DNA from: Caldisericia bacterium
Lineage (GTDB): Bacteria > Caldisericota > Caldisericia > B22-G15
Length of the DNA stretch: 64,000 nucleotides
Assembly (NCBI GenBank): GCA_030018355.1
Contig: JASEFN010000001.1
Span: forward strand, 186,001 to 250,000
Direction: 5' to 3'
Shown here: positions 1-8,258 of the stretch, piece by piece
How the letters are laid out: each line of letters starts with the position of its first letter
Numbering within the stretch: the first letter of the stretch is position 1
Made by a program: the position numbers and the translations under genes
Notes under the pieces: generated by a model
What the model was told of the DNA's origin: nothing
Seen by the model: the letters and a program-made list of their open reading frames with translations, nothing else
Database searches by the model: none

Positions 1-1
1 T

Positions 2-583
2 AGGCTATTGGGTAAGAAATTGGGTTATGAGGTTAAAATTGTAAATATGGATTTTGATTCAATAATTCCTGCACTTGAAAAGAAAAAAATTGATGTAGCA
101 ATTGCATGTATAACAATTACTGAGGATAGATTAAAAGTTGCTCCTGCAATTCCATATTGGGATACAGGTCAATCAATAATTGTCAATGCAAAAAGTGATT
201 TTAGACCAAAGTCTTTAGGAGATCTTTCAAATAAAAAGGTTGGTGTTCAAAAAGGAACAACAGGAGAACAAATTCTTGATGAAGGAATTGAAAAAAAGGA
301 GGTTATTAATGTAGATGTAAGAAGATATACTTCTGTTATTCTTGGAATGCTTGATCTTCAAAATGGAGTTATAGATGCTATGATAATTGATACACCAGTT
401 GCAAAATTATATGAACAAAAATATAACTATGTTGTAACTACTGAACTTGCTCCAGAAACTGCAGGAATATTTGTGCAAAAAGATAATGAAAAACTCTTTA
501 ATGATCTTAAAAAGGCTTTAGAAGAAGTCAAAAATAGCAAAGATTGGCAAGATTTAATACAAAAATATTTTTCAGGTGAATAG
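2..583 (+). CDS. Polar amino acid ABC transporter substrate-binding protein (5' cut by window edge)
   Basis: The frame is open from base 2, so the gene starts outside the window; the TTG at base 8 is an internal leucine, not a start. About 193 C-terminal residues are visible. The pattern is that of a periplasmic-type solute-binding family 3 protein: a hinge-proximal stretch with ACITITEDR (the family often has TIT.ER), then KVGVQKGTTGE, then IDAMIIDTPVAK, and a C-terminal helix ending in a tryptophan-containing segment typical of the family. Nine bases downstream begins a permease, then an ATPase and a second permease, which fits a HisJ/GlnH-type amino-acid importer. The ligand cannot be read from the sequence. 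Signal peptide or lipobox would lie upstream of the window. Confidence 0.88.
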   Translation, partial: RLLGKKLGYEVKIVNMDFDSIIPALEKKKIDVAIACITITEDRLKVAPAIPYWDTGQSIIVNAKSDFRPKSLGDLSNKKVGVQKGTTGEQILDEGIEKKEVINVDVRRYTSVILGMLDLQNGVIDAMIIDTPVAKLYEQKYNYVVTTELAPETAGIFVQKDNEKLFNDLKKALEEVKNSKDWQDLIQKYFSGE

Positions 584-591
584 AAAGCAAA

Positions 592-1257
592 ATGAAAATT
601 TTTGACATTACAATTTTTTATAATGTCAAAGCTATATCATATATACTTTCAGGAATATTTAACACAGTTTTACTAACTTTATTGGGCATTGGATTGGGTT
701 TTTTAGTAGGATCTATATTAACATTTGGGGAGGTATATCTTGCCTCCCCAATAAATTATATTTTTAGAATAGTAGGAGAAATAATAAGAGGAATTCCTCT
801 TATGGTTCTTTTTTTAATTTTATATCTTGGTTTTAATCTTGATCCTCTCCCTTCTGCAATTTTGGGTCTTGGAATAAGAAGTGCAGCATATCAAAGTCAA
901 ATATTTAGATCTTCTCTTGAAGCAATTCCAACTGGACAAATTCTTGCAGCATTGAGTATTGGAATGAATAAAACTCAGGTTTTTTTAAATATACTTTTAC
1001 CACAGGCAGTAAGAATTATGATTCCCTCATGGACAAATGAATTTATTACGCTTTTAAAGGACACATCTATTGCATTTGTTCTTGGAGTAACAGAAATTAT
1101 GACAAAAGCAGAACTTATTTCACGATCAGTTGGAAGATATTTTGAAATTTATATTTTTATTGCAATTTTATATTTTATTATGGTAAGATTTTCAAATTAT
1201 ATTTTTTATTCAATTTATGAGAAAAATAGAATACCTGGCTTAGGAGAGAAAAGGTGA
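592..1257 (+). CDS. Polar amino acid ABC transporter permease (HisM/GlnP family)
   Basis: This is a 221-residue integral membrane protein. Hydrophobic segments cover most of its length, with the family motif region GEIIRGIPLMVLFLI near residues 62-76. The EAA loop, where the ATPase docks, follows as EAIPTGQILAALSIGMNKTQVF. It closely resembles the second permease at 2004-2696, so the two probably form a heterodimeric channel. Its TGA stop overlaps the GTG start of the ATPase gene (1254), which implies translational coupling. No clear Shine-Dalgarno sequence precedes the ATG; AGAAAGCAAA is the nearest purine stretch. Confidence 0.9.
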   Translation: MKIFDITIFYNVKAISYILSGIFNTVLLTLLGIGLGFLVGSILTFGEVYLASPINYIFRIVGEIIRGIPLMVLFLILYLGFNLDPLPSAILGLGIRSAAYQSQIFRSSLEAIPTGQILAALSIGMNKTQVFLNILLPQAVRIMIPSWTNEFITLLKDTSIAFVLGVTEIMTKAELISRSVGRYFEIYIFIAILYFIMVRFSNYIFYSIYEKNRIPGLGEKR

Positions 1258-2003
1258 AAGAAGTTTTAAGAGTAGAAGATTTAAGAAAAAGTTATGGAAA
1301 ACATGAAGTATTAAAAGGAGTCTCATTTTCTATAAATGAAAATGAAATAAAAGTTATTATAGGACCAAGTGGTGGAGGAAAAAGCACTCTTCTTTATTGT
1401 ATTAACTTTTTAACAAAGCCAGATTCTGGAAAAATATTTCTTGACAATGAAGAGATAACAAAGAGCAAAATTAACCTATCGAAAATAAGAGAAAAAATTG
1501 GGTTTGTCTTCCAGCACTTTAATCTATTTATGCATTTAAGCGCAATTGATAATGTAATCATAGGTTTAACTAAAGTTAAGGGTATGAAAAGAGATGAAGC
1601 AGAAAGTATAGCAGAAAATGCTTTAAATCTTGTAGGTATTGATAAAAGATTATGGAAACTTTTTCCTGCACAACTTTCAGGTGGACAACAACAAAGAGTT
1701 GCTATTGCAAGAGCAATAGCCATGAACCCAAAAATAATTTTATTTGATGAACCAACAAGTGCTCTTGATGTTGAATTAATTGGTGAAGTTTTAAAAGCAA
1801 TAAAAAATTTAGCAGAAAAGGGGATGACAATGCTTCTTGTTACTCATGAACTTGATTTTGCAAAAGATATAGCAGATGAAATAATGTTTCTTGATGAAGG
1901 AAAAATAATAGAAAGAGGAACTCCAGAAGAAATAATTTTTGATCCTAAAAGTGAAAGAATTAAGAAATTTCTTGGAATAATAAAAAAAGAAGAAAGGAGA
2001 TAG
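1254..2003 (+). CDS. Polar amino acid ABC transporter ATP-binding protein (GlnQ family)
   Basis: This 249-residue ABC ATPase has a Walker A of GPSGGGKST (about residues 37-45), a Q-loop in FVFQHFNLF, a signature LSGGQQQRVAIARA (about 141-154), Walker B with LFDEPTSALD, and an H-loop in LLVTHELDFA. It powers the two flanking permeases. The start is GTG, overlapping the upstream stop codon. The order binding protein, permease, ATPase, permease is a common polar amino-acid importer arrangement. Substrate is not determinable from the ATPase. Confidence 0.95.
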   Translation: MKEVLRVEDLRKSYGKHEVLKGVSFSINENEIKVIIGPSGGGKSTLLYCINFLTKPDSGKIFLDNEEITKSKINLSKIREKIGFVFQHFNLFMHLSAIDNVIIGLTKVKGMKRDEAESIAENALNLVGIDKRLWKLFPAQLSGGQQQRVAIARAIAMNPKIILFDEPTSALDVELIGEVLKAIKNLAEKGMTMLLVTHELDFAKDIADEIMFLDEGKIIERGTPEEIIFDPKSERIKKFLGIIKKEERR

Positions 2004-2696
2004 ATGGAAGCATATATTATAATTTTTGAAAGATTCGGAAATCTTATTTTAAATGGTTTCTACTTAACCCTTTACATAACTTTTGTTTCAATAATTTTTG
2101 GTCTAATTTTAGGTCTTATACTTGCAGTTTTAAAACTTTATGGTCCAAAATTTTTGAGGATTCTTTCAACTTTTTACATTGAAATTATAAGAGGAACACC
2201 AATGGTTGTTCAACTTTTTATTATCTATTTTGGATTGCCTTCAACTGGATTGATAAAATTTACACCACTTACTGCTGCAATTTTAGGAATGGGACTTAAT
2301 AGTGCTGCTTATCAAGCAGAATATTTTAGAACAGCATTTTTAGCAATTCCAACAGGTCAAACTGATGCAGCATTAAGCATAGGTATGAATAGATTTAAAG
2401 TAATAAGGTATATTCTTTTGCCTCAAGTTATAAGAATTGTTATTCCAGCATGGACTAATGAACTCATAGCACTTACACAATATTCAAGTTTGGCAATGAT
2501 TTTAACTGTCATGGAACTTACAAGTGTTGCAAAATTTATAGGAAGTAAAACTTTTTATTACATTCAATCATTTACAATTATTGCTTTTATTTATGTTGCT
2601 ATTTCAATTATTTTAACAAGATTCATGTTATTTTTTGAAAAGAAGTTAGAAATTCCTGGCGTTTCAGCAGCAAAGGGTAGAACTTTTAGTTTTTAA
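2004..2696 (+). CDS. Polar amino acid ABC transporter permease, second subunit
   Basis: This 230-residue membrane protein is homologous to the permease at 592-1257. It shares the IIRGTPMVVQLFIIYFGLP segment and the EAA-type loop FLAIPTGQTDAALSIGMNRFKV. The ATG follows the stop of the ATPase gene without a gap, and its Shine-Dalgarno GGAG lies inside that gene's end. It is the last gene of this operon: the next gene is convergent and ends 3 bases away. There is no room for a separate terminator between the two stop codons. Confidence 0.9.
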   Translation: MEAYIIIFERFGNLILNGFYLTLYITFVSIIFGLILGLILAVLKLYGPKFLRILSTFYIEIIRGTPMVVQLFIIYFGLPSTGLIKFTPLTAAILGMGLNSAAYQAEYFRTAFLAIPTGQTDAALSIGMNRFKVIRYILLPQVIRIVIPAWTNELIALTQYSSLAMILTVMELTSVAKFIGSKTFYYIQSFTIIAFIYVAISIILTRFMLFFEKKLEIPGVSAAKGRTFSF

Positions 2697-2698
2697 AA

Positions 2699-3598
2699 CT
2701 ATTCACTAAAAATTTTGTATTCAATAACTTTGTCTAAAGAAAGTTCAGGTAGTTTTAAATAAAAAGAAAAGGTATCAAGTACAGCCTTTAGAGGAATTAA
2801 ACCAATAAGTTCACTCTCTTTTATGTATGTTCCATAACGTTCTGCTTCCATTTTAACAATTTCATAAATTCTATAAAGTGGTGCTTTCTTAAAATTTAAA
2901 ATATTCATTGAGACTTGTGCGCACTCTTTTTCTTCAATGTAAAAACCTTTTGCTTGAACATACATAAGACCGCCAGAAGATTCTCTTATAGATTTTGCAA
3001 TTTTTTCAGCAATTTCTATATTATTTGTGCCAAGATTAATATTATATGCAATTAAAAATTCTCTGACTCCAATTACTGTTGCACCAGCAGTTATATGTGG
3101 TCTTGGCTCTCCAATATCTGGATACCAATTTGGATCTTTCATTTTCTCCTCTAAACCTTCAAACTCGCCTTTTCTTATATTTGGAAGTTTTTTTCTCTCT
3201 TCACGTGTTGCAGAATCTGCATAAAAGTAAATAGGAACTTTAAGTTCATTCCATATTCTTTCACCAAGTTTTTTTGCATATTCGTTTAACTCTTTTTTAT
3301 CAATTCCAGAAATTGGGACAAGTGGTATTACATCTACCGCTCCAATTCTAGGGTGTTCTCCCTTATGAAATCTTAAATCAATAAGTTCAATAGCCTTTTT
3401 TGTAAAATAAAAAAGTGCATCAATTACATCTTCAACCTCTCCTACAATTGTGACAACAGTTCTATTATGTGATTCATCAGATGAAACTTCTAATAATTTT
3501 ACATTTGGTCTATTTATAACCTCTTTTACAATTTCATCAATAACTTCTCTTCTCCTTCCTTCACTAATGTTTGGAACAGATTCAACAATTTTCGCCAT
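2699..3598 (-). CDS. ftcD: Glutamate formimidoyltransferase
   Basis: This protein of 299 residues matches the formiminotransferase part of FTCD; the cyclodeaminase domain of the fused enzyme is absent. The N-terminus reads VESVPNISEGRR, the family signature. RFHKGEHPRIGAVDVIPLVPI (about residues 77-97) contains the conserved folate/substrate segment, and HITAGATVIGVREFLIAYN begins the second subdomain. The enzyme transfers the formimino group of formiminoglutamate to tetrahydrofolate, the last step of one histidine-degradation route. The other hut genes are not in the window, but a HutP-type regulator lies at 54562-54990. The Shine-Dalgarno GGAGGTAG lies just upstream of the ATG. Confidence 0.93.
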   Translation of the reverse strand: MAKIVESVPNISEGRRREVIDEIVKEVINRPNVKLLEVSSDESHNRTVVTIVGEVEDVIDALFYFTKKAIELIDLRFHKGEHPRIGAVDVIPLVPISGIDKKELNEYAKKLGERIWNELKVPIYFYADSATREERKKLPNIRKGEFEGLEEKMKDPNWYPDIGEPRPHITAGATVIGVREFLIAYNINLGTNNIEIAEKIAKSIRESSGGLMYVQAKGFYIEEKECAQVSMNILNFKKAPLYRIYEIVKMEAERYGTYIKESELIGLIPLKAVLDTFSFYLKLPELSLDKVIEYKIFSE

Positions 3599-3635
3599 AA
3601 ACTACCTCCAATTAGAATTATTATATCATCTCTGA

Positions 3636-3641
3636 TATACT
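3636..3641 (+). promoter_or_regulatory. -10 box of a probable leaderless promoter for the patatin-like gene
   Basis: TATACT lies 8 bases before the ATG at 3650, with no Shine-Dalgarno sequence between. Transcription should therefore begin at or next to the start codon. A weak -35 (TTAGAA, 3612-3617) is 18 bases upstream. Confidence 0.5.
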
Positions 3642-3649
3642 TTATTTTG

Positions 3650-4501
3650 ATGAAAAAATTAGGTCTCTTTAAAAGAAAATTAGGTTTAGTTTTAATGGGA
3701 GGAGGAGCAAGAGGTTTAGCACATATTGGAGTTTTAGAAGCATTAATTGAAAATGGAATAAATTTTGATTTAATCTGTGGAACTTCAATGGGAGGAATAA
3801 TTGGTGGACTTTTTGCATATGGATATACTCCTAATGAAATAAAAAACATGGCTATAAATTTTGATTATTCAAAATTATTAAAAATACCAAAAATTTCACT
3901 TTTTAAAAATTTAAATAACATTTTTGAGATAATATTACTTTCGACTTACGAAAGACTTTTCGAAAAAAAGGATGAAGAAGACAAAGTTGAAGAAATTTTA
4001 AAAGATCTTACAAATGATGCTTTAATAGAAAATCTTAAAACTCGTTTTTTCTGCACAGCAGTTGATTTGCTTTCTGGAAAAGAAATTATTTTTGATAAAG
4101 GACCTCTTTATAAGGCACTTAGAGCAACTATGTCTTATCCATTTATTTTTAAGCCAGTAAGTTACAATAGAATGCTTCTTGTTGATGGAGGTGTTCTTGA
4201 TAATGCTCCAGTTATTAAGGCAAAGGAGTTTGGTGCAAAAAAGGTTCTTGTTGTTGATATTCATAGAGGTTTAAAAAGAGAGAGTATAAAAAATTTAAAT
4301 TCTGATTTTGCAATATTAAAAAGAATATACAATGTTATGTCTGAAAAACTTGTTGAAATAAATTTAAATAAAGCAGATTACATTTTAAAAATTGACATTG
4401 AAAAAAATATGTTTGATTTTACAAATGCTCAAGAAATTATCTCTTTAGGTAAAGAAAGAACCATAAATGAGATTAAAAAAATAAAAAGAGCCCTCTTTTA
4501 A
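3650..4501 (+). CDS. Patatin-like phospholipase (RssA/NTE family)
   Basis: This is a predicted serine acyl-hydrolase of 283 residues. The oxyanion-hole loop GGGARG is at residues 17-22, the nucleophile elbow GTSMGG has Ser46, and the catalytic Asp lies in the later DGGVLDNAPV motif, giving the Ser-Asp dyad of patatins. There is no signal peptide, so a cytoplasmic or membrane-peripheral lipid hydrolase is likely. I chose the ATG at 3650 over the TTG at 3647 because a -10 box lies 8 bases upstream and no ribosome-binding site is seen. It is divergent from the formimidoyltransferase and convergent with the UPF0182 gene, ending one base before it. Confidence 0.9.
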   Translation: MKKLGLFKRKLGLVLMGGGARGLAHIGVLEALIENGINFDLICGTSMGGIIGGLFAYGYTPNEIKNMAINFDYSKLLKIPKISLFKNLNNIFEIILLSTYERLFEKKDEEDKVEEILKDLTNDALIENLKTRFFCTAVDLLSGKEIIFDKGPLYKALRATMSYPFIFKPVSYNRMLLVDGGVLDNAPVIKAKEFGAKKVLVVDIHRGLKRESIKNLNSDFAILKRIYNVMSEKLVEINLNKADYILKIDIEKNMFDFTNAQEIISLGKERTINEIKKIKRALF

Positions 4502-4502
4502 T

Positions 4503-7229
4503 CTAAGGTTTTATTTCTTCAAGAACTTTCAAAATTTCATCAATTTTTTTCAACTCTTTACCCGCTAACTCAAAATTACCTTCGCCAGAATATTTTTTAT
4601 AATTCTCAAATGCCTCTTTAAGATTTTTCAATAGTTCTAATAAATTTGTCTCCTTCTCAACACCTTTTTCATATTTAAAAAGTTCAGATAATGCATCTAA
4701 TACAGTATCACCCCATGTTAGTCTATCTAAAGTTGCGCATATTACCTTTTTAAGTTGGGGAATTTTCCCTTGGGTTGCTTGAAGATAAACTGGTTCTATA
4801 TATAAAATAGAATTATCAATTAAAAGAAGAAGAGTGTTTCCTCTAATTACTTGAGAACCTTGTTGATTCCAAAGTGTTAATGTTTTTGAAATTTCTTCAT
4901 CCTGGTCAACTCTTGCTTCTATTTGTTGAGGTCCATAAATTAATGTTTCTTTTGAAAATTGATAAACTATCACCTTTCCATAATTTTCACCATCACACCT
5001 TCCAACAAAAAGAGAAATTAAATTACTTTTTCCAACTGGTGTCATGGGTAGAATATTAACAAATTCAACATTTCCATCTATATTCATAAAAATGAAATAA
5101 GGGATTATCTCTTGAATATTTTGAATATATTTTTCTTTTGCTTTATCCCATCTATCTTCTCTATTATAAAAAACTTGAACATCTTTCATATGATAATCTC
5201 TTAAAATATATGATTGAATTTCAACAAGATCATCAGGATATCTTAAATGTTTTTTAAGATCATCTGGCATTTCACTCATTGGTTTAAAAAGGTCTTTATA
5301 AATTTTTCTATATACATTAATTATTGGGTCTAATTCATCTACTACATAAAAATTGACATCTCCAGTATAGGCATTTACTGTGAATTTTACAGAATTTCTT
5401 ATATAATTTAACGGAATGTCTCCATATCTTAATCTTTCAGAATATGGAAAATTATTGGAAATTGTAAATCCATCTCCAATCCAATACAGTTCTCCATTAT
5501 CATTTATAACAATATATGGGTCATAGCCATAAAGGAGAAACGGGGCTATTTTATCAACTCTTTCAATAACATTTCTAAAGTAAAGAATTTTTGAACCTTG
5601 AGTTAAATATTTTGAAAGAAGTATATTTATATCTTTAAAATACATTGCAAAAATTGTCTTTCTTAAAAAATTATCAATTTTTACTCCACCATAAGCCTTA
5701 TATTTTGTATAAACATTTTCATTTCCTTTTGGATAATCAAACTCCTCAGTTGATGTATTAACAAATATATAATCATTTGTTAATTCTCCAAAATATATTT
5801 CAGGTCTTGTTATTTTAATTCCCTCGACTTCAACTTTTGGTGGTATATCTTTAATTAAAAGAATGGGCAAACCTTCAGGCGTACTCTCATCAACTGCACT
5901 CAAGCATACTCCATAACCATGTGTAAATTTTAAATGTAAATTAACCCAACTTCTTGAATCAGAGGGCAAAAGATCTTTATCAAGTTCTCTTGCTGAAACC
6001 ATAACTTCTCTTAATGATCCATTTATGATATACCTATCAATATCAACATCATTAAACTTATAATATGGTCTTATTCCTTGAATTTCTTTATATGTATCTT
6101 TAAGCGCTCTTGGATCCCAAATCCTTGCACTATTAATAACTGTTTGGTTCTTTTCAATTATTTCTTTAGTTACATTTGTCACTTTGCTTATTTCTACAAA
6201 ATTGAAATTCTCTATTCCATATGCCTTTCTTGTATATTTTATATTGTATTCAAGGAAGGTGCTCTCCTTCGAAAACTCATTTGGATTAACAACAAATCTT
6301 TGATAAATTGATGGTAATATAGAATATAAAAATAAAATTGTTATTAATAAAAAGGAAATCAAAACAACAAGAGTTTTTCTTTTTCTATAATATATTTTGC
6401 TGTAATAGAAGAACAAAAGAGATCCCAGTATTACTAAAACAACTATCAAAACATAATAAATTGGTATTCTTATATAGTAATCTGTATATCCAATTCCATA
6501 TACTGCTCCTCTTTTTGAGAACATAAAATTAAATATTGCAAGATATGTTTTAAAGGCAATTCCAAAAATTATAAAAGAGAAAATTTTTAAGAGTTTTCTT
6601 TTTATATCATCTTCTTTTAATTTAATTGATAGAACATATTTTAATTTTGAAAGTATTAAAAAGAAAATAAAGGAGAATAAAAGAACAAAAAATAAAATAG
6701 CAATAGTAATATTTGAAAGATCATTTAAAAAGGGAAGAGTAAAAAGATAAAATGATAAATCTTTATTTAAAATTTCGGTTTTAATTTGAGTTGGAATTTT
6801 ATTTAAAAATAATAAAAGATTGTTGTAATTAAAATTAAGAATTGCTGTAAAAGTGACGCAAGAAATAAGAATTAAAATAAAGTGAATTATTTTAAATATA
6901 ACTTTTTCTCTTTTTCTTTCTGGTGGTTCAAAAGGAGTAAGAATATATTCAAATCTTGTAATAAAGTAAAGAATTATAAATGTAGTCAAAAATATTACGC
7001 TATTTGCCACTAAATTGGTAAAGAATCTGATTAAAAAGACACTTTTATAATTTAAACTATCGAAGAAAAAATAATCTACAAAAATACCTGATAAAAGGTT
7101 TAAGAGAACAAGAACAATAAAAGGAATAAAGATTATAATAACAATTTGTGGTTTAATTTTTGATTTAGATTTGGATAAAACATAAAGAATAAAAGCAAGA
7201 AATAATAAAATAACTATTAATTGTCCCAT
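4503..7229 (-). CDS. UPF0182 (COG1615) family membrane protein
   Basis: This 908-residue protein has about seven predicted membrane helices in its first 310 residues. A large domain probably outside the cell follows, containing the family landmarks NLHLKFTHGYGV, DIPLNYIRNSVKFTVNAYTG and the NQQGSQVIRGNTLLL region. A short charged helical tail ends it. The length matches the family (about 850-950). The function of UPF0182 is not known. It is followed closely, in the same direction, by a small zinc-protease-like gene whose stop is next to its ATG, so the two may share a transcript. Confidence 0.9.
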   Translation of the reverse strand: MGQLIVILLFLAFILYVLSKSKSKIKPQIVIIIFIPFIVLVLLNLLSGIFVDYFFFDSLNYKSVFLIRFFTNLVANSVIFLTTFIILYFITRFEYILTPFEPPERKREKVIFKIIHFILILISCVTFTAILNFNYNNLLLFLNKIPTQIKTEILNKDLSFYLFTLPFLNDLSNITIAILFFVLLFSFIFFLILSKLKYVLSIKLKEDDIKRKLLKIFSFIIFGIAFKTYLAIFNFMFSKRGAVYGIGYTDYYIRIPIYYVLIVVLVILGSLLFFYYSKIYYRKRKTLVVLISFLLITILFLYSILPSIYQRFVVNPNEFSKESTFLEYNIKYTRKAYGIENFNFVEISKVTNVTKEIIEKNQTVINSARIWDPRALKDTYKEIQGIRPYYKFNDVDIDRYIINGSLREVMVSARELDKDLLPSDSRSWVNLHLKFTHGYGVCLSAVDESTPEGLPILLIKDIPPKVEVEGIKITRPEIYFGELTNDYIFVNTSTEEFDYPKGNENVYTKYKAYGGVKIDNFLRKTIFAMYFKDINILLSKYLTQGSKILYFRNVIERVDKIAPFLLYGYDPYIVINDNGELYWIGDGFTISNNFPYSERLRYGDIPLNYIRNSVKFTVNAYTGDVNFYVVDELDPIINVYRKIYKDLFKPMSEMPDDLKKHLRYPDDLVEIQSYILRDYHMKDVQVFYNREDRWDKAKEKYIQNIQEIIPYFIFMNIDGNVEFVNILPMTPVGKSNLISLFVGRCDGENYGKVIVYQFSKETLIYGPQQIEARVDQDEEISKTLTLWNQQGSQVIRGNTLLLLIDNSILYIEPVYLQATQGKIPQLKKVICATLDRLTWGDTVLDALSELFKYEKGVEKETNLLELLKNLKEAFENYKKYSGEGNFELAGKELKKIDEILKVLEEIKP

Positions 7230-7565
7230 CTAATATACCCCCAAATCTCTTAATTTCTCTTCATTAAATCCTAAATAATGGCCTATTTCATGTAACAAAA
7301 CCTTTTTTATTTTCTCTCTAATTGAAATATTTTCTTGATTTGCAGCATTTTCAATCTCTTCTTTAAAAAGAACAATCTTATCTGGTAATACAAAATTATA
7401 ATATGGACCTCTTTCTTTATATGGAACTCCTCTATAAAAACCTAAAAGATATCCTTTATCTTTTTCTTCAACTGTTATTTCTATATTCTCAAGTAATAAT
7501 TTTATATCCTGAGGCAAATTATTAAATATCTCCTCTACTAAATTAAAAAACTCATTAAGTTCCAT
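7230..7565 (-). CDS. Zincin-like metallopeptidase family protein (COG3824-type)
   Basis: This small protein of 111 residues carries HEIGHYLGF near its C-terminus. That is the HExxH zinc motif with a following glycine and, further on, an acidic residue, as in the minimal metalloprotease-like domain family PF06262. The reading frame could extend to a TTG at 7583. I chose the ATG at 7565 because a TATAAT box (7572-7577, minus strand) lies 6 bases upstream, leaving no room for a longer protein, and because MELNEFFNLVEEIF matches the usual family N-terminus. The substrate is unknown. Confidence 0.82.
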   Translation of the reverse strand: MELNEFFNLVEEIFNNLPQDIKLLLENIEITVEEKDKGYLLGFYRGVPYKERGPYYNFVLPDKIVLFKEEIENAANQENISIREKIKKVLLHEIGHYLGFNEEKLRDLGVY

Positions 7566-7571
7566 ATATTT

Positions 7572-7577
7572 ATTATA
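7572..7577 (-). promoter_or_regulatory. -10 box (TATAAT) of a probable leaderless promoter
   Basis: A consensus TATAAT on the minus strand lies 6 bases before the ATG at 7565, with no Shine-Dalgarno sequence. It lies between two same-strand genes, so the zincin/UPF0182 pair may have its own transcript. Confidence 0.45.
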
Positions 7578-7579
7578 TA

Positions 7580-8200
7580 TCAAATAAACTTTTCTCTTTC
7601 TTTTCTTCCCTTAAATAGTTTATAAAAAATGTAAGAAACTAAAATTAATAGAATAAAAGAGATAATGGCGATGTAAATTTCATTTAAATATTGTTTTACA
7701 ATATGTCTATATTCACCAAAAAAGTATCCAATAAAGGTCATAAATGAAACAACAAAGATATCTCCTAATAAAGAAAAAATGATAAAATTAATAATATTCA
7801 TTTTTAATATTCCAGGTAGAATTGTTATATATTGTCTTATTGTTGGTATAAATTTTGTAAAAAAAACTGCATAGATTCCATAATGCCTAAACCATTCTTC
7901 CCCTCTTTCAACTGCTTCTTTTTTTATTCTAAAAATTTTTCCATAATTTTCTATAAAAGGTCTTCCAATTTTATAACCAATAAAATAATTTATAAGAGAA
8001 CCACACAAACTTCCAAGTGAACCAGATAAAATAACGAGAAAAAGATTAAGATCACCTTTAGAAGCAAGGTATCCTGCTGGTATTATAAAAATTTCTGAAG
8101 AAATAGGTATAAATGAGCCATTTAAAACCATTGCAAAAAATAGTCCTAAATAACCTAATTTATCTATTAATTTTAAAATAAATTGAAAAACTTCACTCAT
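7580..8200 (-). CDS. DedA family membrane protein
   Basis: This 206-residue polytopic membrane protein is of the DedA/SNARE-associated family, thought to act in membrane lipid handling. The family pattern is clear: FFAMVLNGSFIPISSEIFIIPAGYLAS, then GSLCGSLINYFIGYKIGR, then the conserved F.TKFIP.IRQY segment (FFTKFIPTIRQYITILPG). The frame is open further upstream, but those codons overlap the region before the divergent gene. A TATAAT 7 bases before the ATG at 8200 makes MSEVFQF the start. A charged cytoplasmic tail ends it. Confidence 0.88.
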   Translation of the reverse strand: MSEVFQFILKLIDKLGYLGLFFAMVLNGSFIPISSEIFIIPAGYLASKGDLNLFLVILSGSLGSLCGSLINYFIGYKIGRPFIENYGKIFRIKKEAVERGEEWFRHYGIYAVFFTKFIPTIRQYITILPGILKMNIINFIIFSLLGDIFVVSFMTFIGYFFGEYRHIVKQYLNEIYIAIISFILLILVSYIFYKLFKGRKEREKFI

Positions 8201-8207
8201 CCATTTA

Positions 8208-8236
8208 ATTATATATTGTGATAAAATTTTTATAAA
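8208..8236 (-). promoter_or_regulatory. Promoter for the dedA gene, leaderless type
   Basis: Minus strand TATAAT (8208-8213) lies 7 bases before the ATG at 8200. TTTATA (8231-8236) is a plausible -35 with a 17-base spacer. No ribosome-binding site separates the -10 box from the start codon. Confidence 0.55.
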
Positions 8237-8258
8237 ATTTCTTTTTGGAGGAAAAGGA

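Noticed and set aside
8-10. TTG as start of the first gene
   Set aside because: The frame is open to base 2 and the protein begins in the middle of a binding-protein fold, so this is an internal leucine codon.
1394-1723. Minus-strand open frame of 109 codons
   Set aside because: It lies wholly inside the ABC ATPase with intact Walker and signature motifs; it is an antisense shadow, rich in Cys/Ser/Leu runs with no family pattern.
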